From Massospora cicadina (lineage: Eukaryota > Entomophthoromycota > Entomophthoromycetes > Entomophthorales > Entomophthoraceae), in the NCBI GenBank assembly GCA_022478985.1, contig JAKSZP010009243.1, positions 1 to 64,000 on the forward strand: a stretch of DNA of 64,000 bases. Reading direction: 5' to 3'. The stretch's first letter is position 1; each line of letters starts with the position of its first letter. Below, in pieces: positions 57,028 through 64,000 of the stretch. The notes under the pieces were generated by a model. That model was not told the origin of the DNA and searched no databases. It saw nothing but the letters and a program-made list of their open reading frames with translations. The position numbers and the translations under genes were made by a program.

Positions 57028-58240
57028 ATGGCAGTTGTATCATGCGACGAGTTAATGGGGCTGTTGGAACCACAGAAGGATAGGGCAATCGCTTTATTCC
57101 AAAAATATAAAAGGATTTTCACTGTTGATGACCATGATTTAGGATGTGCGCGGGGGGTGGTTCATATACTGGACACTGGAGATCATCCTCCCATCAGGTC
57201 AAGGCTGATCTGCCAATTGAGGGTGGCAGAAGAAGTAGTAACTGAGGAAATTGACAAGCTATTAGCGCAAGGGATGCTTGAACCATCCCAGAGTCCATGG
57301 GCTTTTCCTATTCCGATTGTAAAAAAGAAAGATGGCCATCAACCATGCAGTAATAGACTACTGAAAGCTCAACAGCATCACCAAAAAGGACTCTTATCCC
57401 TTACCAAGAATTGATGATGCTTTGGATTGGATAAAGGGATCTTGGTTCTTCTCAGCTATGGACCTTATCTCGGGCTACTAGAAAATTGAGTTGCCAGTGG
57501 CGGAATAGGAGAAATGTGCCATAATCACGTCCAAAGGTCTTTTTCAACCAACTCGGATGCTGCAAGGGCTGTGAAACGCCCCAGCTATGTTCCAACGGGC
57601 GATGGACATTATTCTTGGGGACCTAAAACTGTCATGCATCCTTTTAAACCTTGATGGCATTAATGTATTCTCCTGAACCTTCTCTGAACACCTCAACCAT
57701 TTAGAAGCAGTATTCCGCCAGCTCGCTGATGCCAACATCAAGATCAAACCTCGGAAATGCCATTTCCTAAGGACCAGCTGGAGTATCTAGGGTTTATGGT
57801 TGATGCCATGGGGCTGAGACCTCAACCAGTTAAGGTGGAAGCTATTCAAAAAATGATTCCGCCCAATAACAAGCGGGATATACAAGTATTCTTGGGAATG
57901 GTCATCTTTTACTAGTGCTTCATCTCCTAACTTCAGCTGTATTGGGGGCCCACTATTCGAGTTATTAAGGAAGGACACCATTTTCAAATGGACGGAATGG
58001 CAGCAATGCGCTTTTGATATGCTTTAAGTGGCACTGATAAGTGCGCCAGTGTTACGCTATCCTAATTCTGAAAAAAAGTTCATTATTCAGACGGATGCGC
58101 CCCTTTCTGCCGTGGGGGAAGTCCTATCCCAAAAAGATGAGGAAGGAGAAGAGCACCCAATAGCTCCTCATTTCATCATTAAGTCCATGGGCGAGTTCAA
58201 TCCTAATTATAAAATTAGGACTGATTATATTGAGTGGTGA
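57028..58240 (+). pseudogene. V1 reverse transcriptase and RNase H start
   Basis: The entry frame (57028-57414) reads LFQKYKRIFTVDDHDLGCAR and LLAQGMLEPSQSPWAFPIPI. RT blocks then read RIDDALDWIKGSWFFSAMDL and LFQPTRMLQGL. The catalytic YLDD reads NLDG at 57647-57658, so the second Asp is lost. Thumb and connection follow. RNase H starts in 58028-58240 with KFIIQTDAPLSAVGEVLSQK and EEGEEHPIAP, then stops abruptly where V2 begins. Confidence 0.75.
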
Positions 58241-58259
58241 CTTACAAACCAATCAAATA

Positions 58260-60455
58260 AACACTAAGAAAGTTTTTTATCCACTGCTGAGAATTAGTAT
58301 GCTCTCGATCACCTAGGGGACGCCAAGTATTTTTTTCAACAATGTACTTTATTTTAGAATATTGGCAAATCAGTTTGCCTAAAAAAATAAAGAAAAATGT
58401 TCAATAACTACAGCACAAGAGTTTTATTAGCTGACCATAATGCCCCAGAGATTGTGCAACGGCCAGAAACATTCCAGAGAGCAATGGATTCAATAGTGAG
58501 TGGTTTGAAGTTATTTGCGTTTTAGTATAATTAGATGATATCAATGTATTCAGAAGGACCTTCACAGACCACCTGGAGCACTTGGAGAAAGTGCTTGACG
58601 CCTGGTGACAACGAACTTAAAGATCAAGCTGATGATTTTCATTTCTTTAAGAAAGAGCTTAAGTATTTGGGTTTGTGATAAGATACAGCAGTCTGCAACA
58701 TCAGCCACAGAAGATTATAGCCATTAAATTATGTCAATCTGAAAAGCATTCAGTATGTACAACTATTTCTTGGGAAGGTCAGTCATTATTGCAAATACAT
58801 AAAGGGTTTTCCAGAATTTCTGATCCATTATTTCACTTATTGAAGGATATAAAAAAGGATTCATATGGAACAATGAGCCCAAGAAACATTTAATGAGTTA
58901 CGCCAATATTTAATGAAAAGTCTTGTGCTAAACTACCCAGATCTTTATTGGAAATTTGTCATTCAACTGATGCCTCAAAAATGGCGATTGGAACCATTTT
59001 AAGTCAAGTAAATGACAATGGGGAAGAACATCTAGTGGCCTATGTGAGCAGAACATTGACGCCAGTGGAAAGGAACTACACCGTGATGGAGGGTGAAAGC
59101 CTTACAGTGATTTATGCATGCAAGAAAATTTGAGTGTATATCCATGGAACACATTTTAAAGTTGTGACTGACCACTTGTCTATATGCTGTCCCCATAACC
59201 TGAAGGAACCAGATGGGCGACTGTCCAATGGGCTCTAAAACTACAAGCCTATTATGCTAAGATAATACACCATGCAGGAGCAGCACATTAAAGTTCTGAC
59301 TGAATTTCATGACTGCCTATCATTCAATTTGTCTATCATAAAGCATATGAGTTATTCTAGAGGATGATTTAAGGCAACATTGGTGATGAGCTCTGAAAAA
59401 TCGTGGTGCGCTAAAGAAAGTGATGGAATACACAGAAGTGAAAATCAAAAAATTATACAAATTGATTGACTAAAGATAATTTAAATTCCTGAAACAGTCA
59501 TAAAGAATGATAATTAATTGAGCTGCACTCAAAGTCGTCATCCATGGTGGCCCGATAAAAACTGTGGACCATATTTACCTTTATTATTACTCAGAATCAA
59601 TAAAAAAAATGTCATCGACTATCTAGCCAGTTGTGTGAAATGCTAACTCCACAAGCTGCAAAAGAACATAACAAGATACCGGCTATTACGCCATGAGTTC
59701 ATAAGCAAATGGTGTCAATAGATATGATGGGACCCCCAGAGTGCCAGTACTGGGGGGGCAAAGTATATCTTAGTGGTGATAGACCATCTGACTAGATGGG
59801 GAGAAACGAAAGCCTTGAGTAAAGTAGATGCGACAAGCACATAGAAATTCATTCTGGACCAAGTGGAGTACCAGCATGGATGTCCGCAAGGTTTATTGAG
59901 TACCAACAGAACCAATTTTACCTCTTATGTGATAGCAAAATTGAATGAACTGATGGGAATCTGAGGAGTTATTTCTGTTTCAAATTGGTCAGAAACCAAC
60001 GGAGTGGTAGAATGGGTCAACAGAATGCTATCCACAACGCTGAGAAAAATTAGTTTCAGGAAATTTCACACTTGGAGAACTTATCTAAGTTTGATTACCT
60101 TCACCTAAAATATCAATCAACTTATGGCAACAGGAAAAACGTCATTCAAATTACTATTTGGACAAAGAGCAGCATTACCACCAATTTTTATTCTACTGTA
60201 GAACCAACAGTGGATATGAGTACCAAACAATACCTTAAGTGACTGTAAAGTATAATGATTGAACTGCAATCGCAGGCATTTGATACCACCTTAAAGAAAA
60301 GTGTTAAAGTGAAGTTAATGGATGACAAGAACTGGCCAGCGATACAGGAGTACCATGTGGGGGATAGGGTAGCTTATTATGATACCCATGATGTAGGAAT
60401 CCAGCTCTGTTGTGCTTTCTTGGTGTTACGCCACTGGATCCCTCAAAGGATTTAA
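58260..60455 (+). pseudogene. V2: second RT, RNase H and integrase (5'-truncated Ty3 pol)
   Basis: A second RT starts within about 30 bases of the V1 end: ALDHLGDAKYFF, APEIVQRPETFQRAMDSIVS, and LDDINVFRRTFTDHLEHLEK. RNase H (58948-59133) reads STDASKMAIGTILSQVNDNG and PVERNYTVMEGESLTVIYAC. Integrase remnants read VIDHLTRWGETKALSKVDA and STNRTNFTSYVIAKLNELMG, where the second Asp is lost. The tail (60255-60455) reads LQSQAFDTTLKKSVKVKLMD and GDRVAYYDTHDVG. It is closest to Z pol. Confidence 0.75.
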
Positions 60456-60510
60456 TATTATAAAATATAAATATGTATAAAAATTGTTTTTTATGATCTT
60501 TTAATAGAAG

Positions 60511-61064
60511 TGTGGGGGTCAAAACGAGAAGCAATCCCTTTTCCAATTCCTGGCAACTAGTATTTATATTATTTTTGAAAGTCAGAGGTATTTGGGGATA
60601 GGTTTGGAATAGCTTTTGTGCTTTCCAATTTAAACAATATGGGGCTGATCCTAAAAGATAGTTAGAAAGTTAATTGATTTTAGTACAATGGGCGTTGGGG
60701 TTTTGGGACAGAATATACACATGCAGCAAGATTATGTTAAACTGCAAAAATTCACCATTTGAGAAATTTTACTCACCTTGGGGGCCTTCTGCCACGCCTA
60801 TAAAGGGGGTGGCCCCACGCAGGTGTGGTGAAGGACTTGGTGCTGGTCAGGGGAGTACCCTCTGCTGGTTTCGCCAAAGTCCATTGTGCAATTGGCGAAA
60901 TCCAATCATTAGAATTTACTGAAAGTGCCTGTGCGGGTTTCAAACTGGTGTTACTCTGGTTTATAGGGTTCCACTGAGAATTGGCCAGGTACTTTTGGCC
61001 ATTCTCAACACTATTTTCATTAGATTTGCTCATAATGGCTTTGGGGAATTGCAAATGATTGACA
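60511..61064 (-). repeat. 3' LTR of element E (probable)
   Basis: On the minus strand it starts TGTCAATCATTTGC directly after a polypurine tract and may end TTTTGACCCCCACA at 60511. The partner LTR is outside the window, so the left end is inferred from TG...CA termini only. Confidence 0.5.
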
Positions 61065-61077
61065 TTTCCCTCTTTTC
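61065..61077 (-). promoter_or_regulatory. polypurine tract of E
   Basis: GAAAAGAGGGAAA on the minus strand, directly before TGTCAATC. Confidence 0.7.
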
Positions 61078-61134
61078 AGTGGAACTTAACCTAATACATT
61101 CTTATTTTTGATCTGCAAAGGTAGGTGTTTAATA

Positions 61135-62110
61135 TCACCCCTCAATAATGTTGGGGGGCGAGTAGGGCTGGAGGAAACGGCCATGTAAGTGATTAATGTT
61201 GATACCAGTAGCTAGATTTTTGATAGAGTACTCATTTCCTCTCTTGTATATGATGGTGAAAGGACCCTCCAAAATTGATCCAAGTTTACTTCTTCTAGGG
61301 GTGATGCGGTTATGGTAGTACAAAACCATGTCAGAAACTTGGAAAGTGGGTAAGGGGGTTCAGAACTCATTTGCAGCCTGCCCTTCTTTTGTTACTGTTT
61401 TGGCTAAATTGGTCATAGCTTCATATTGGAGTTGAATTATGCATTGAGCCAATCTCCTCATAACTTTCTCTGGCTCCTCAACTCTAGAGGAGAATAAATC
61501 CTTAGCTAAGAGGGCAGGTATGCCTGGTTCCCGCCCATACAAGACATGGAATGAAGAAATTTTCAAAATCTGGTGATAGCTAATCCGGTATGCCATAAGA
61601 GCACTAGGTAGATATTGATCCCAGTGAAGAGGATCAGATGAGGCTAGTTTGCAAAGAATGGAAACCAAGGTTCCATTTGCTCTTTCCACAGTCCCATTTG
61701 TGGAAGGGTTATATGGAGCTAAGAAGAGTTGTTGTTCTCCCATAGAAGTGGCCAGAATTTTTACTACTCTGGAGGTGAAGTTCTTACCATTATCGCAAAG
61801 TAGTACTTGAGGCAACTGTGACAGGTGAAGATGTGTTGATGTAAAAAGGTGGCGGTGGCCTTAGCTGTTTGAGCAGAAAGAGCCACGGCTTAACCCACTT
61901 ATTGAAGAGATCAATAGCTACTAGGATAAGTCTGTTTCCACTAGTAGATTGAGGAAGAAGATCTATTACATCCAAGATGATAGTGTGGAACGGTTGTTGA
62001 GGGGTAGTTGGTTGATATTGGTATCTAGACTTGAAGCAAGATTGCTTCTTACAAGTAAGGCAGGCTTCCAAAACATCAACGATAGATTCCATCATTCCAT
62101 CCAGTAAAAG
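61135..62110 (-). pseudogene. E integrase
   Basis: Frame 61790-62095 opens ESIVDVLEACLTCKKQSCF (CxxC part of the zinc finger). It continues TIILDVIDLLPQSTSGNRLI and VAIDLFNKWV, with the first catalytic Asp. Frame 61360-61815 has VLLCDNGKNFTSRVVKILA (second Asp) and STNGTVERANGTLVSILCKL (Glu). Frame 61135-61329 is the C-terminal part with LEGPFTIIYKRGNEYSIKNL and HLHGRFLQPY. Two frame changes are needed to join the parts. The D, D, E triad is complete, unlike in Y, Z and V2. Confidence 0.88.
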
Positions 62111-62451
62111 TGATCCTTAATTCACTCATAGGTTTTCCTTGCCCCTCCATGGCCTAGGGTAGAATGTGCTTATAAGATAGCAGGTACATGTTCCAAGGGT
62201 CAAAGGTAAGGTAGCCATTTTGTACCCACCTGTTTATACAATTCCCCATCTTCAACTTAAGTGTTATGAGAGTGCCAGTCTAACATCTTTTGAACAGGCT
62301 CAACCTCATCTTACCATTCATTGGGGGTCATTATTAGGTCATGTAACCTCTCCGCCTCACTATTATCCAAGTGAAGGACTGGTAGCCAAGTCAACCCATC
62401 AACATTCAAGTGACGAGTTCCAGCACCGTGTTTGATCTTCATGTTATAAGG

Positions 62452-63100
62452 CTAGAGCTTTAGAGCCCAGCGAGCTAGCCCAATATTAGGATCCTTCATG
62501 TTTTGTAACCATTTTAGTGATGCGTGGTCAGTGACTACAGTGAAGATAGTTCCATAGATAAAAGGGCGGTAGTGCTTTACAGTCAACAGAACATCAATAC
62601 ACTCCTTCTCCGTTACACTGTAGTTGCGTTCCACCTTTGACAGCATCTTACTAAAATAGGATACAGGATGATCTCCACCGTGTGCATCTAATTGGGCTAA
62701 GATGAACCCCAATGGAATAGTCCAAGGCATCTGTGAAAAAGAAGAAAGGTTTATTATAATCAGGGTGCCGCAGGATAGGACGTTGCTGTAGTAGTTGCTT
62801 CATCGTCTCAAAAGCAGCTTTTTGTTCAGCACCCCAATATAAAGGGGTATTCTTTGTTAATAGCCGAACAAGGGACTCACTGAGTTGGGCAAACTTGAGG
62901 ATGAACTGATGGTAATGCCCCATCATCCCTAGAAATACCTGAATATCCTGTACATTTTTAGGGGCCGGCATTTTTGAGATGGCTTCAACCTTGTCCTGCA
63001 TGGGTTGAATTCTTTCTTGGAAAATGGAATGGCCAAGGAAATCTAATTTACTTTGGAAGAAGGTACACTTCAAGGGCTTTAACTTAATACTAAATTTACA
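62452..63100 (-). pseudogene. E RT connection and RNase H
   Basis: Frame 62651-63073 reads CTFFQSKLDFLGHSIFQERI and NVQDIQVFLGMMGHYHQFIL, then RNase H start PFFFFTDALDYSIGVHLSPI. Frame 62452-62730 continues DHPVSYFSKMLSKVERNYSV and TEKECIDVLLTVKHYRPFIY to VTDHASLKWLQNMKDPNIGL. One frameshift near 62.7 kb separates them. The TDA and VTDHASL motifs are kept. Confidence 0.88.
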
Positions 63101-63103
63101 TAA

Positions 63104-63870
63104 TCATTGAAACATCTCCTTCAAGTGATCAAGATATTCATTAAAGGTTTTTGAGAACACTATGACGTCATCAAGGTAGACGATGACACAAGTCAACTTG
63201 AGGTCCAACAAGATGTGATCTGTTGCACTATGGAAAGAGGCAGGTGCGTTGCACAACCCTTGAGGTAATCGTGTGGGTTGGAAGAGACCTTCACAACAGA
63301 TAAGAGCGCATTTCTCCTGATCTTGAAGAGAAAGGTCCATTTTCCAAAAGCCACTGGCCAAGTCCATGGCGGAGAAAAATTAGAGCCAGAGAGTTGGGCC
63401 AGGGCATCAATAATGCGAGGAGTAGGATAGCTATCCTTATTAGTGAGGCTATTCAACTGACGGTAATCCATGACTATCCAATGACCTCCATTTTTCTTTT
63501 TATTAGCAGTAGAGGGGAAGACCTGGGGCTTTTTTGAGGAACTAGCAACCCCACGTCTAGTAACTGCTGGAGTTCCATCCTCATTTGTTGTTCCGCCATC
63601 TTTGACTTATGATAGGGTTTGGGCCTGATAGGCTGGGCATCACCCACATCTTTGGAGTGGCACCAGCCCTTCATGTGGCCGTAGTCAGTATCCAATTTGG
63701 ATAATATGTCACTATAGTCATCTAACAAAGCATGAACTTTTTTCAAATCCTCTGGGGTTAGCTTATTCGAAATATTAACATTTGGCAAGGTACACACCAT
63801 GTTGTCCATAGGTAAGCCCAAGTCTGCCATAGAGCCAATGTAGTGGATATGTTCAATGTCCTCTACAGGG
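63104..63870 (-). pseudogene. E reverse transcriptase fingers and palm
   Basis: The N-terminal part reads EDIEHIHYIGSMADLG, then LTPEDLKKVHALLDDYSDIL and MELQQLLDVGLLVPQKSPRS. The palm follows as MDYRQLNSLTNKDSYPTPRI, MDLASGFWKMDLSLQDQEKC (first Asp), and [20 protein letters not shown]. The catalytic motif is CVIVYLDDVIVFSKTFNEYL, with YLDD at 63167-63178. All catalytic aspartates are present. Frame changes occur near 63.37 and 63.48 kb. A stop lies just before the first block, so the join to protease is off or broken. Confidence 0.88.
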
Positions 63871-64000
63871 AGTAGGAAGCCTCACCCAATTTCCTAATGT
63901 TTCCATATGATCATATTTTCCATTGAGGTTTCCAAGTAGAATGGTAATAGGCCTCTGGTAGGCTGGGTCTAGTATCCTGGGAAATAAATGAGGCTCCAAG

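Larger units (their letters stand above)
60511..64000 (-). mobile_element. Element E: best-preserved Ty3/gypsy element, cut by the window edge
   Basis: A minus-strand element with 3' LTR, polypurine tract, integrase, RNase H and RT inside the window; protease, gag and the 5' LTR lie beyond the right edge. RT and integrase catalytic residues are all visible. Only a few frame changes separate the domains, and no chromodomain follows integrase. Confidence 0.8.

Overview
This window looks like a graveyard of nested transposable elements from a repeat-rich eukaryotic genome. I find no intact host gene, rRNA operon, CRISPR array or bacterial-style operon. Everything recognisable is a decayed retroelement, two small palindromic DNA transposon relics, or AT-rich filler. 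The mix is chromodomain-bearing Ty3/gypsy elements, a second Ty3/gypsy group without a visible chromodomain, and LINEs with an ORF1 zinc knuckle, an APE endonuclease and a C-terminal Cys/His finger. That suggests a fungus with a bloated genome (rust- or Entomophthorales-like), but without a host gene the taxon is an inference.

Layout. 0.2-8.1 kb: minus-strand chromovirus relic M1 (integrase, RNase H, RT, protease, then a possible gag). 9.16-11.09 kb: plus-strand LINE D with ORF1 but no ORF2, bounded by a 14-bp target-site duplication (TSD). 12.30-17.57 kb: full-length minus-strand LINE A, bounded by an 18-bp TSD. 17.8-50.0 kb: one old plus-strand chromovirus, W, whose pol gene is split into four pieces by three later insertions. 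These are X (18.55-33.27 kb, Ty3), which itself carries Y (23.6-29.7 kb, chromovirus, TSD ATGAC); Z (33.88-42.28 kb, Ty3 on the minus strand, TSD ATGAC), whose one LTR carries a 185-bp piggyBac-like MITE; and LINE B (about 42.84-48.16 kb, minus), which carries a 116-nt poly-C run. W resumes at 48.17 kb with its integrase tail, chromodomain and 3' LTR.

50.0-52.95 kb is AT-rich sequence without genes, apart from a tRNA-like motif. 52.95-54.29 kb is the 5' end and ORF1 of LINE C. 54.3-60.5 kb holds a Ty3 composite (V1 joined to V2) with two successive RT domains. 60.5-64.0 kb is the pol of the best-preserved Ty3 element, E (minus strand), which runs off the right edge.

Relative ages follow from nesting: W is older than X, Z and LINE B; X is older than Y; Z is older than its MITE. 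Nearly every coding region carries stops and frameshifts, and several catalytic residues are visibly lost, so most copies should be immobile. The more unusual signals are a 57-bp hairpin made of two MITE ends, an unidentified decayed ORF cassette coded antisense inside Z, a tRNA primer-binding site shared by three Ty3 elements, degenerate GGTTCAGAGGTCC repeat arrays, and an ORF1-only LINE.
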